The position numbers were made by a program, and so were the translations under genes. Under the pieces are notes generated by a model, which saw only the letters and a program-made list of their open reading frames with translations, was not told the DNA's origin and ran no database searches. This document shows, piece by piece, positions 24,600-35,609 of a DNA stretch of 64,000 bases. Position 1 is the first letter of the stretch; the number at the start of each line of letters is the position of its first letter. The DNA is from Chiua virens (lineage: Eukaryota > Basidiomycota > Agaricomycetes > Boletales > Boletaceae): NCBI GenBank assembly GCA_019787685.1, contig JAHNUO010000008.1, positions 372,001 through 436,000 of the forward strand, read 5' to 3'.

Positions 24600-26715
24600 G
24601 ATACATCACAAGAGACTTGTGCTTGCCTAGAATGGACAGTGGTGCCACAGTACCCTCAAGCCCCACTGATAATTTGGTTGAACTTCTGGTCTCCCACTTT
24701 CATGATTGATCGCATGTATGATTGATCGCGTGTATAGCAAAGTCTTCATGCCCCATCCAATGTTGGAGAAGCTCGCCTCAGAATGCTTGCTAGGCATCTC
24801 TTTAACTCCAGTGGCATACAACGTCAACGCCCGCTCAACCTGTAATAATTGCAATCGTGATTCAGTCATTTTAACACTGCACTTGAATTTTGCCGCATAC
24901 CGATGTGACAGCTAAGACCAGTGCACCCTTCGGCATCGTATAGTCTATTAACTTGTGGTAAGTATCATTGTCGACCGCAGATATATCCCTGAGGTGGGAT
25001 GCAAAGGTCTGCGGCATGAGTGACGACAGGAATGATTTAGAGACCTAAAGGAACACGGTGACCTCAGTTCCATAGTCAGATACTCGAAAGAGACATACAC
25101 TATACTCGTTCCCTCCTAGATGCTTCACACTGCCATACATGAATGGAAGGCTTGGTCCAAGTCGACGTAGGCCTTCTATTCCTCATGGTTTTCATATTTC
25201 AGATTGGAGGCCCATAGTGCCTCAACAGCTTCGATGCCTGCTTTGCTGATGTGAGCACACCATTTGTAAGTCTTTTGCATGCACTACACCGGAGACAGCA
25301 AACGGCCACCAAGGTCATCAGCATTGCAGTCAACAACAGCAGGTGAAACTCCTCACCAAGCGATAGACATTGTCGTCCTCGTCGAACCAGTGTGGCCAAT
25401 CTAACATGATGGTATTCCACAGCTCCTGTAACTTGTCCAAAAATCGATCAGGGACCATCCAAGGATTCTCCAGCGTGCTGAAGTAAAGACGGAGCAAAGG
25501 GACAAGAAACCTTGTGAATTGAGCGGACAACCCATTCAGCAAGTTTTGATGGCTAGGGCGATTCTTTGAGCTGGTCACATTCACGACAGGCACGCTGGCT
25601 TGCAGGCGTTGTTGAGGAGCATTTGTGATGATCTTGGTAATGGCGAGGGGGCCCTTTGGAAAACCACATTAGTGTCTGTATAGATGTTAGCGAGTCAAAT
25701 ACTAATTACCATGGTACTCTGTGCCCTTGCAGGCTGCCGTTCCTTGTCTTTCTTGCTCGTCACTGAGTCGTCAGAGAGGCCGCCAAACCTATCTGTAACA
25801 CTGGTATCGATCAGATCACCTTTGTGGGTGGCATGCTTGCCAGTTTGAGCCTCTATGCCAGTGTGAGGTTCATGCTGGGTATCCACTGGCTTGCCTTCCT
25901 TGTGAAGGTGCTGGTAGGCACTGGTGAGGCCAGATGGCTGGTCACATTTCGTCTTCTTCTGTGTGCAAGGGCCGAAAAACATTCTGAAAGATAAACGGTA
26001 CCTTAGTTCAATTAACTATGATAATAAATAGACTTATGCTCCCAAACGAACAAGCTTGCACTTGCCTGTGATCAGGAGGATGGAGGTAATGCCATTAGCC
26101 TCTGGTTTGGCCACCACCTTGGTAGTGCAAACAGCTTCAATGATCTGGCATGAGACCTTAGCTGGCTTCTTGCAGATTACCACGGTTGCTTCGTCCTCAC
26201 TTCCCTCATTACCATAGACCGACTTTATCTTAGTATCTGATGCTTATAAGAAAGGTAAGCATCTACACTTATACTTTGCATATCAAAGTACTTATACCTT
26301 TTTCAGTTTCGACCTCCGAGTCATTGCACTCTCCATCTCCCTCGTCATGGCTCGGGACATGCTGCAACCTTTGTGGACTCAAGATAACACCATCGGGGGC
26401 TGTCTTCAGCATTGACTGTGGTTTCAATAACCTAGTCACAGTCGACATTGGATTCTGGAAGTTGGTACACCGTATTTTCATCTGTTCGTGTAGCTGATCT
26501 TCGATCTTAGCCATGTGCTGAATGTACTCCTCCTGCTGGAGTCTGGCGGCCATGTGTGCAGTGTTTTGCACAGCACATGCTTCTTGGACGACCTGGCTGC
26601 TGCGCTGTGGGGTGGGGAGGTCAGGTGCTCTGGGGTGTCGACTCTTGTTTGCTGCATGGGTGATGATGTGGTTCGTCATCGCGAGGTAATGGGCAGGGTG
26701 GGTTCCTCTCACCAC
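24600..26715 (-). pseudogene. Second gene of element C, function unknown
   Basis: Minus-strand exons run from ATG 26715: a stretch with LQQEEYIQHMAKIEDQLHEQMK (coiled-coil character) and an acidic SEVETEKG end (to ~26270), a short exon (~26200-26050) with VVICKKPAKVS, a Lys/Gln/Ser-rich exon beginning MFFGPCTQKKTKCDQPSG (25982-25700), then FLVPLLRLYFSTLENPWMVPDRFLDKLQELWN and WPHWFDEDDNVYRLV (25590-25330), GIEAVEALWASNLKYE (~25210) and, near 24830-24720, VERALTLYATGVKEMPSK. The 'TLENPWMVPD...ERALTLYATG' order is one I remember from transposon-linked agaricomycete proteins of unknown role. Several in-frame stops between 25200 and 24870 show decay. Its divergent placement beside the transposase suggests a partner protein of the element. 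Confidence 0.55.
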
Positions 26716-27056
26716 CCAGTCACTCTTTTAACAATTACCTAGTACTCACAGCCTTTTTTTTTCATAGAATGCAGAGGTGCCTTGCCCATGTGCATCATTC
26801 TACCTCTACCGTATCGATTCGGCACGTCTTCATACCGATGTGTGTTGCGACACGTTACGCTGTTAATATACTTTCGGCACCAATCAGCTTCAAGCTAGAC
26901 CTAACCATGTCACCTCATCCCTCAAAAATTTCATTGTTGAATCACCCAGGATGATGTGTCAGGTCTGTCCCCCATCTTACACTAGAGGCACCACCTGTTT
27001 CTCATGCCGCACAAGGTTCATCACCCACCTTCACCATCCATCTCGCACCCCTTTTC

Positions 27057-30000
27057 ATGTCTCCTGTGGGGCACTACCCTGTCCACCCCTACCACCTGAA
27101 ACTCTTCGTGTGCACTTTCCCCTCTTGCAACAAGGCCTGTGGGTCAAAGGGAGGTCTGAAATGCCATACTTGCCTCCACCGACAACATGGAATTCGCCAA
27201 GCACCAATACTAGAACAATGTGGGTCTGCACTGGCCGCCAGTGACTTGGATGGCTATAGTGGTGAAGTATTCAGTGCAGGGCTTGCTGATCAACTCAATT
27301 GGTGCATTCGATTCCATCCTGTTCTAGATGGTATATATGTATCCTCACTCATCAACATCGCTCATACTGATCTTACACAGGAACCCCTTGCAATCCCTGT
27401 GGACAGGAACTTCCTCCTTCAGTACCTCTGCTGCCGTATGAACCTTGCACACAAGGTGACTGGACGCCTTTTACCAGCCAAGCTCAATTTGAGCTTGCTG
27501 AATTTTTGTACCAGAAGGTACAGATGTCCACAGGCAAGACTGATACCTTGATGGATATTTTGGCCTCGTTGTATGACAGCTGAGATCCACCATTTGGGAC
27601 CCATGCCAAATTATACAAGTCCATCAATGCAATACCATATGGAGACTGCCCTTGGCAGTCTTTTTCAGTGACGTACTCAGGACCATTACCTGAGGACCCA
27701 CCATCTTGGATGCTGGTGGACTATGATGTATGGTACTGTGATCCACTCAAGCTACTTGAACAACAATTCCAGATTCCAGAATTTGTGGGCGCAATTGACT
27801 ATGCTGCCAAGGTGAGTTTTACTGATGCCTACAATGAACACTGTGTTCAGAATACTGTATTATGCAGGTTGTAACGGATGAAAATGGCCAACGTGAGGTC
27901 TGTGACCTCATGTCAGGTCAGTGGGCATGGGATCAGTCGGTGAGTCTGCACATTCTTGTTGTTTCTGTTCCATCACAGCGCTTATACATATTATCCAGGA
28001 ACTTATTGCCAAGGATCCAGATATGCACAGGGCCACATTTGCTCCTATTGTACTAGGCAGTGACAAGACCACAGTCAGTGTCAGCACTGGAAACATGGAA
28101 TACTATCCACTATACATCTCTCTCAGAAACGTTCACAACAATGTCCATCGCTCACATGGTGTCGCTCTGTCTATATTGGCCTTTCTGTCCATTCCCAAGA
28201 GCAAGTGTCCACTGACTCAAAGTCGCTTGAAGTCTCACTCTAATTACTATCATGCAGCTGATCCCACACATAAAGATGATGTCCACTTTCGACACTTCCG
28301 CCGCCAGTTATTCCACTCATCACTCGCCGCTGTCCTTCACTCAGTCAAGGATGCTATGATCAAACCGCAAGTGATGCAATGTGCAGATGGCCACTTCCGC
28401 CGTGTTATATACGGCCTTGGCCCTTACATTGCTGATTATCCCAAACAGGTTTTACTTGCATGCATTGTCCAGGGATGGTGTACATGGTTAGTTCAAATCA
28501 GATCACTTTTCGAGTGATGTTGCACCTGACTCTGACTGTGTCCAGTTGCACAGCACAAAACAGTGATCTCGACGGTGGTGGCAGACTACGGGCACATGCC
28601 CACAGCAAACAACTCTGTACAACAATGGATCTGTGAACTGCATGGGATGAATATGGTATTGTCGCTGATGTTGAGGTATGTGGCATTGGTACTATGTTTG
28701 TTATATTTCATATCAATGATCCAGTTTTTTTCAGCCATTTACAGCTCATTTTCCTCATGCAGATATACATGAGTTGATTGCACCAGATCTCCTCCATCAA
28801 TTAATCAAAGGGACATTTAAGGACCACCTTGTTATGTGGGTCAATGAATATCTAGAGTGAAATTACCCCAAGCAGCGAGCCTTGGAGATTATAACTGAGA
28901 TTGACCACCGGTTTGTCTTTCACCTTGGGATGTAGATCATTCACTGACCAAGCAACCATTGTTCACAAAACAGGCTTGCTGCTGTGCTGCCATTTCCAGG
29001 ACTATGTCGCTTCCCAGAAGGTCGGGGGTTTAAGCAGTGGACAGGGGATGATTCAAAAGCTTTGATGAAGGTGAGTAACCCCAACATATTCCGACATTCG
29101 CTGGTCTGAGTTGTCAACTTATTATGATAGATCTATTTGCCTGCTATTGCTGGCTTGGTCCCAGAAAGAATGGTCCGTGCCATTGCTGCCTTCCTTGAAT
29201 TCTGTTACATCGTACAAAAGTCAGTCATCAATGAAAAAGACCTCAACACCATTGATGATGCAGTACGGCACTTCCATTTGGAATGGGAGATTTTCAAGGA
29301 GGCTGGGGTCCATGATCATTTCTCACTACCTTGCCAGCACTCCATGGTCCATTATCGCATGTTGATTGAAATGTTTGGTGTGCCAAACAGTCTTTGTTCC
29401 TCAATCACTGAATCTTGGCACATCAAGGCAGTGAAGGAGCCATGGCGCTGCTCGAATTGGTACGAAGCACTTGGACAAATGTTGCTCACAAACCAGCGAC
29501 TGGACAAACTGGCTGCGGTGCGCTTGGTGTACTCACAGAAGGGTATGTTAGACAGGCCTTCTGTTCTGACAGGGGGGGGAGAAAATATTGCTGCATTGCA
29601 AGAGAAGGATGCAGAGAAGGACGACTCGGATTCTCGGGCAGTCGAGGGAGAGAAATCGGATTATGATGTCCAATTGGCAAGAAAGCCGGGTGAGTTCTAA
29701 CTTGCAGTCATGTCCATGCCACATGACTTGGAGCTAACCATCCATGATTTTTTTTAGTACAGAACATACCTCATGCAAGTGAGCTTGTGGCTGCACATTA
29801 CAGGTACCCAGAACTCATTGAATGCATCCAGTGCTATCTATATGATGAACTCAGCCCCGATGCAGAGATATCTGGAGACCGTGTTGGTCTATGTCATTGT
29901 CCACCCTTTGAGGGCGAGATCAGGGTGTTCAACTCTGGGTTGGCCACCTACTATGCCCCAAGTGACCATTCAGGATGTGGTGGAATGCATCGCAATGTCA

Positions 30001-30418
30001 TACACTGTACACCACAGTGGCGGGGTGGGCCAGCACAATATGATTGTGTATTTGTTAACAGTGGTGGCTCAGATGATGATCCCCTTGGTGGTTTGCTGGT
30101 CACTCGTGTCTTACTTTTTTCTTATTTAGGTTTTGAGGTCATTTGCACTCCTGTGCCTTGGTTGAGTGGTTCCTACCTTTTGGTGATGAGCCAGACCCTT
30201 CAACAGGAATGTGGATTGTAGTCCCAGAGGTGAATGCTTCTGAACACTGTGTTCAAGCAGTGATTTCAGTCAAGTCTGTTCTACAAGGTGTTCATTTGAT
30301 TGGAGTGTTTGGCGCAGCTTTTTTACCCGTTACATTTCATTTCTCACATTCTCTAGACACATTTAATGCATACTATGTCAACAGGTACATAGATCATCAC
30401 TTGTACACTATATGTTAA
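27057..30418 (+). pseudogene. Plavaka-type transposase, element C
   Basis: ATG 27057 opens VCTFPSCNKACGSKGGLKCH, a C2H2 finger. Later exons give GPLPEDPPSWMLVDYDVWYCDP (~27690), REVCDLMSGQWAWDQ, FAPIVLGSDKTTVSVSTGNM and YPLYISLRNVHNNVHR (~28050), FRRQLFHSSLAAVLHSVK, GHFRRVIYGLGPYIADYPKQ, LLACIVQGW, DIHELIAPDLLHQLIKGTFKDH (~28770), GRGFKQWTGDDSKALMK, AAFLEFCYIVQKSVI, FSLPCQHSMVHYRML, SITESWHIKAVKEPWR, MLLTNQRLDKLAAVR (~29480), CVFVNSGG, CALVEWF and a C-terminus FNAYYVNRYIDHHLY. Every expected block is present across about ten introns. TGA at 28634-28636 and 28858-28860 interrupt it, so this copy is inactive, though little else is lost. Confidence 0.88.
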
Positions 30419-30461
30419 CTTGGACAAGTACTGTGTGTCTGTCGGGAATCTCCATGCACTG

Positions 30462-30595
30462 AAGAAACTGTGGTGGACTGTGGTGGACTGTGGTGGACTG
30501 TGGGGAAAGTGTGCACTGTCAGACAGGTCTGACAGTGCCGACAGTCAGTCCACAGTCTGTACAGACATCACAGTAGGGGTGACATATTGCTGATG
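30462..30595. repeat. Element C right subterminal repeats and terminal inverted repeat
   Basis: Four near-perfect copies of the 10-mer CTGTGGTGGA at ~30468-30507, then CACTGTCAGACAGGTCTGACAG and TCCACAGTCTGTACAGACA, then the terminal repeat ending GATG at 30595. The motifs are those of the left end in opposite orientation. Confidence 0.75.
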
Positions 30596-30597
30596 TA

Positions 30598-32491
30598 CCA
30601 CCCTTTGGACTGAATGCGATCCGTTATTTTCCTCCAGATGTAGCAGACACAAGCCAGTGACCGGCATGGTTCTTCAAGCATGTACTGCAGATAGTGTTCT
30701 TTATGTGCCTTCCCTTAGATTGCAGCACTTAACAGACCTCAATACAGTGTTCCATTCCCGTGTTCGAGGGACTTTTCCCTCCTGTGCATGACACGAACAT
30801 CTGACACCTCTTATTCCGACTCTCTGAATGGCATGCTTTGGCCAAGCTTCACATTCACACAGATGATTCACTCACACTCCTCCAGCAGTCGTTATGGACA
30901 CTTTGTGATCAGCTTCACCACTTTCAACGAATCACCTGTGCTGCCTTTGACACTCGTGAATTACCCATGGAAGCTGTGCAATGGCAGAGGAGGGAATTGG
31001 GCAAAGTTAATGCTGGATGTCAAAAGAAGGAAGGATGCTCAAGGGCCTTGCTTTCAAAGAAATCCAATCTCAATACCTACAAGTTCCATGCTTTGAGAGA
31101 CTACGTCACAATGATCAAGACATTCGGGACAACAGACTCGTTCTCAACCCAAATTGTAAGTCTCAAGCACTTTCCCTCTCCTTTTTTCTTGCATGCCTCT
31201 GACAAACGTGTTCCTTCAGGGTGAGCTCACACATCATCAAATCAAGAAGATGTATGGATTGTTGAACAAGAAAAATATCAAGGAGCAATTTGCCAGGCAA
31301 GAGCATCATTGCACTCTCCTGAAATGACAGCACAACCAAGACCACGTCATTGATGATGTAGAGTCTATACTGATGCTGCACCACTCAATGGTGACCGAAG
31401 CTCAAAAGGATAATGTCCTTAATCTCCCTCGGTTCCTTCTCGATCATATCGGCGATCCAGCTATCAAGGTCAGTGACTTTGGTTGATATAACTTGAAATA
31501 TGTGCTTACATGTCTCCTAGCCCAACTTCACTGCCTGTCTCAAGGACCACCTATTGCCCAGATTACTTTGCCTGGACTTCAATGGTGACGAGTGGGTATT
31601 CACCTCAAATGAATGAAATGAAGTACATTTTCTGAACCCGAACCGAATTGTGGAATCAAAAATCGTTTGCATCAACTACACGATCTACAATATTCACAGA
31701 GCCCATGACTGCCTGTGGACAGACTGTTCTTCTTTCCTCATGACATTGTCAAGGGAGAAAGACTCTGACTGCCACCCTTTCTGGTACTGTCAGCTACTCA
31801 AGGCATTCTGTATCAACGTCATTTATTCTCCTGGTGGTGTTAGTGGTCCAAAGCAGACGATGGAGGTCCTGTGGGTCCATTGGTTAGGAATTGATCCAGA
31901 TAATAAGTGGGGTTTCCAGCAATCTACTCTTCCAAAGGTTGGATTTGTCCCTGAAGATGGAGAGAGCCCTGCTTTCGGATTTTTGGACCCCTCTCTGGTG
32001 ATCCATGGGTGTCATCCCATTCCAGCTTTCATACATAGATGGTTGTACAGATCAGTTCTTACAGAATGGCATGTTGGTAGCTAGACTACCTGGTGAATCT
32101 GATGATTGGGCAAGATATTATGTGAATATGTGGGTCTCACCTTATCTTGACCTCTTCTATGCTAACAGAATTATGGGCAGTTTTGCCGATCAAGATATGT
32201 TTACTCGGTATGCTGCAATTGGTGTACATAGGTCACGATGCCGCGCACTCTTGGCACAACCATGGACTGGTTGACAACCAATTAGCTGCTGAAGATGATT
32301 CAGAAGATGTTAATGGTATCGAAGATAGTCACCCGTTGACAAGATGAACATCTCAAATTGATGGGGGTGCCAACAAAGACGAAGATGGTGACAACAATGA
32401 TTCAGAAGACAGTGACAAGGACGATTTAGATGTTAGTGACAAGACCAATATGAGTGATAGCTATGATGACAGTGCCGATACTTGTTTCTAG
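30598..32491 (+). pseudogene. Plavaka transposase, element B, 3' part
   Basis: Continues the frame broken at 24155: PPFGLNAIR, CSIPVFEGLFPPVHD, LFRLSEWHALAKLHIHTDDS (~30830), FQRITCAAFDTRELP, NLNTYKFHALRDYVTMIKTFG (~31070), ELTHHQIKKMYGLLNKKN, CLKDHLLPRLL, HPFWYCQLLKAF, TMEVLWVHWLGID, VGFVPEDGE, FGFLDPSLVIHGCHPIPAF (~32000), YYVNMW and FADQDMFTRY, ending in an acidic Asp/Ser tail with TAG at 32489-32491. TGA at 31325-31327 and 31614-31616 lie at probable arginine sites, and a frameshift follows PAFIHR near 32040. The order is that of the Plavaka C-terminal half. Confidence 0.85.
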
Positions 32492-33544
32492 CTACTTTTA
32501 ATTATCATGGAATGTGGCTGTGGTTCTGAATCTGTGCCATTGCCTACTAACTCATGAAAGAATTTGCAGAGATTATAATTGCTCGTAACAAACTACATTC
32601 CAGGCAAAAGACATGACCAATGATTGCCGCAATTGTCTAGTATGCTTATTACATGCTAATAATGTTGGTGGCACCCACTCCGACTTTGATTAGTCATGGT
32701 TTGACAATGATCTTATAATTAACACAATCTCCTATTAGCCCTTGGTCATATCTGCAACATTGTGTGATGTTGATTATATGAGCAGTTCTCAGTAAGTTAG
32801 ATACAATGATAGGGTATTGGTCATGATATGACAAGTACAGGAAAAAAGGTGCCAAAGCCGGAGGTTGCAAGGATCATGAAGATAGAGGCTATATGCAGAC
32901 TGGTGTAGGTATCCGCACTGCCACCGTTACCACAGGTAGACGACATGATTGTCGCTGAAACCTAGAAGGGACTGGAAGAAACTGCGACCTGTGCTAGTAC
33001 TTAATACCCATTCGTTGGACCATCTGTGGGAGACCAACTGTGAGGGTCCTCAGAGGCTTGACAGTGGCCCAGATGTGTACATCACACGAATGTCAAAAAT
33101 TTCTGATAAACCCCTTATAAATTCTTAGCATTAGAATAATAATAATAATGGTTTATAAATGGTTTATATTGGTTTGTGATATGCGCAATAGGGATCATTC
33201 CCTCAGGTGCAGGAGAGTGGTCTCAACATACTACCAAAGGCCAACCTTGTTAAAAGTGTAGTTTACTTGGAAGGTTCATCACAACACGTCTAATCAGGCA
33301 TGTAAGGGGGATTTATAAATATTTGTCAGCAGTAAAAATGAACTGGTGATTATTGATGTGTGTCACATTACTGGTTGTCGGGAAAGGCTAATCAACTTCT
33401 CTGGATCTCATAAATTCTTTACAATGGTTCATTTGTTGTGTGAGGAGTATAATTATGATGGAATGTAGGGATGCTTGCAAACTAGTTAGGCTTTAGCTAG
33501 CTATGTATGCTATATTGTTCTTGCCCACATCAAGTCTCTTTCAA
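32492..33544. other. AT-rich spacer, no gene recognised
   Basis: About 1 kb without a convincing frame. It includes an ATA/AAT microsatellite near 33133-33150 and should contain the 3' end of element B. No terminal repeat could be matched by eye. Confidence 0.45.
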
Positions 33545-33830
33545 CCTATTGGCAGTTGGTCTCGGAAACTGTTGTAACTGCCGAATGGCTAGCACTGACA
33601 TTTCCCTGTCATCGTGGCGTTCCCTTCCATCCATTGGTAGATGGTCTCGGAAATCCCGGCAATGGCCAGATGGTTGATGTTGGCATGTCTTTGTCATTTG
33701 TAGCGCTCCTTGGATCTATTCACAGTTGGTCTCAGAATTGCTTGTAATAGCCAAAAGCTAGTGTCGACATTTCTCTGTCATTATGGCAATGATTTCTACT
33801 CTTTGAAAAGTTCATATTATCAGGAGTTCT
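33545..33830. repeat. Tandem repeat, ~85-bp unit, three copies
   Basis: TTGGCAGTTGGTCTCGGAAA...GACATTTCCCTGTCAT recurs with GGTCTCRG near 33557, 33641 and 33727. Copies are diverged. Confidence 0.7.
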
Positions 33831-34269
33831 CGGAAAGTGGAGGATGTTGTGACAGTCTTCAGCAGAGAAAGCAGGACTGGCAAACTTTCTGGATCTGCAT
33901 ATGCATGAGGATATATCACACATTGATATAAGACAAATGATGTTTCTCATTCGATGTACGTCGCATATAATCTCACAATCAGGGAGGTACATCTAGGAAA
34001 ACACAAAAAGGGAAAACCACCCAAATCCAGGTATGCCAGTTTCTGCTTCAATCTGTCAGCCTGGTATGCTAGTAAACCCTCGGTAGAACAAGGAAGACAC
34101 AGAAGATGTCACATGTACTCTTTCCACCAAGGAACTGGTCAACCACGGCGCGGCGCTAACTATGTGCGACGCTTCTTGAACGAAGCAGCAACTGAGCCTG
34201 TCTCAACGGGCGGCTGACTGTAAGAAAGCCCCACATGACGACCGAAAACTTCCCTGGAAGACATCAGTG

Positions 34270-35565
34270 ACTTGGAAGGTGAGGGTTATAGTCACTTGCT
34301 TGTTCTACCATCATATGAGATCGTCAATGAATTCTTTTTCTTCCCGACCCATTACTTCGAACCATTGTACGACCATGTTGTAAAAGACAGTGAGATTGAA
34401 CAAGTCATCGACCACTCTCCAAGCACCACAGCTTGAGAGTGCAAAGCGCAACTAAGAGGTTCATCAGCCATGATTTTGTCAAAGTGAGAGAACATACTTG
34501 ATCAGCTATATAAGCAATGGATCAGGGAGTTACTTGCTTCATCCCAGCCAATTTCGCATTGGTCAGGTGCATGCTTGTGTCAACACACTGACATTTGTCC
34601 CCTGCTGCCGTGGGGGTTTCATTCTCTCCTAAATCAACAGAGGATGCCCCAGTGAATACATGCTTGTATGCCTGACCAAGTGAGGGTGACCTTGCATAAT
34701 CACTCGTATGACAGAAATTTGAAATACCTTGACTAGCAATTTGCCTTTAAAAAGACCTTTGTTTGCGTCGTTGTGATCATACTCTCCTGTAGGGAATAGG
34801 AAGCAAGGCCAGGAGTGGGCAGTGATGGGTACATCGGCATGCCACTGCCGGATCTTCTCTCGAACGCTGGTCGAGCGATAAGTGAGATTAGATAGGTAGG
34901 TTTACGATCAGCTAACGGTACTTACACGATGTTATCCCAGTCATACTTGACTGGGCACAACAGACAACCAGTGGCATCATTGTAAAACCCTCGGCTAACC
35001 TTGTCCCTGGAGCAAAGTCAAGAAGAAGTAGCTGCGTCAGAGTATTCGAGTCAGGTTACCACAACACTTTTCAGGTTGTTGGTGTCGTTCGCTCAAGCCC
35101 CGTTGGCTCCTGTGGTGAGCTATACTAACATGTGTTACCCAGCTGCATCTGCTGTGTTCAATCACCTACCTTGCATAGCACTTCATGGTACAGATCAATA
35201 TCTGGGTCCTGCCTGAGCCATTCCATGAACTCAGGAATTCATCCCCCGAGTTCTTCGTAACAATGATACAGTCGGTTTTGCCTTCAAATTGGGGTGAGAA
35301 TAGATGAAGGCCTGGGTTTGGTGCCTACTCACTCTTGGTGTTCGGAGGCAGCTTGTGTATCCGATCTTTGAAAGTGAACTCTGGTTTTGAACGTGACCCT
35401 GGACAGGTAAGATATTACTTACTGAACGGAGCCTGCAGTGCTGTGCATGGTCCCTTGACGACAAGCCTCCTTATCAAGTCATCCATGTTGTCAAACATCA
35501 TTATGAGGTGCCTCAAAGTTCTTCCGTGCTTACGCCAGTCGATCGCTCTGTGAGTGGAAGGCCAG
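34270..35565 (-). pseudogene. DUF6698-family protein, copy 2 (module gene 1)
   Basis: Same block order as copy 1: a 5' segment with WRKHGRTLRHLIMMFDNMDDL (~35500), SRGFYNDATGCLLCPVKYDWDNI (~34960), REKIRQWHADVPITAHSWPCFLF and NKGLFKGKLLVK (~34800), KLAGMKQVTP followed by SIAYIA (~34540), then LRFALSSCGAWRVVDDLFNLTVFYNMVVQWFE and EEKEFIDDLI (~34400). The blocks FYNDATG, LLCPV, GLFKG and RFALSS are shared with copy 1. TGA at 34522-34524 sits between VTP and SIAY, where related proteins carry arginine. The upstream start is not resolved. It is on the minus strand ahead of an F-box-like gene on the plus strand, as in the first module. Confidence 0.65.
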
Positions 35566-35609
35566 ACTTTGATTAGAGGCTGGAGTATGGCAAGTGATAG
35601 ACTCACACT

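Larger units (their letters stand above)
24158..30595. mobile_element. Plavaka-type element C, complete, nested in element B
   Basis: A 6,438-bp element flanked by TA (24156-24157, 30596-30597). The ends are inverted: CATCAGCAATATGTCACC at the left and its complement at the right, followed by CTACTGTG in both. Removing the element plus one TA restores the element B frame exactly as FTKI then PPFGLNAIR, so the insertion boundaries are certain. It carries a plus-strand transposase and a minus-strand second gene with their 5' ends facing each other near 26.8 kb. A two-base duplication and subterminal repeats fit the CACTA-like group. Confidence 0.92.

Noticed and set aside
24158..30595. TET/JBP dioxygenase gene carried by the transposon
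   Set aside because: Such genes are known cargo of fungal KDZ-type transposons, but no HxD...H iron-binding pattern appears in the second gene of element C.
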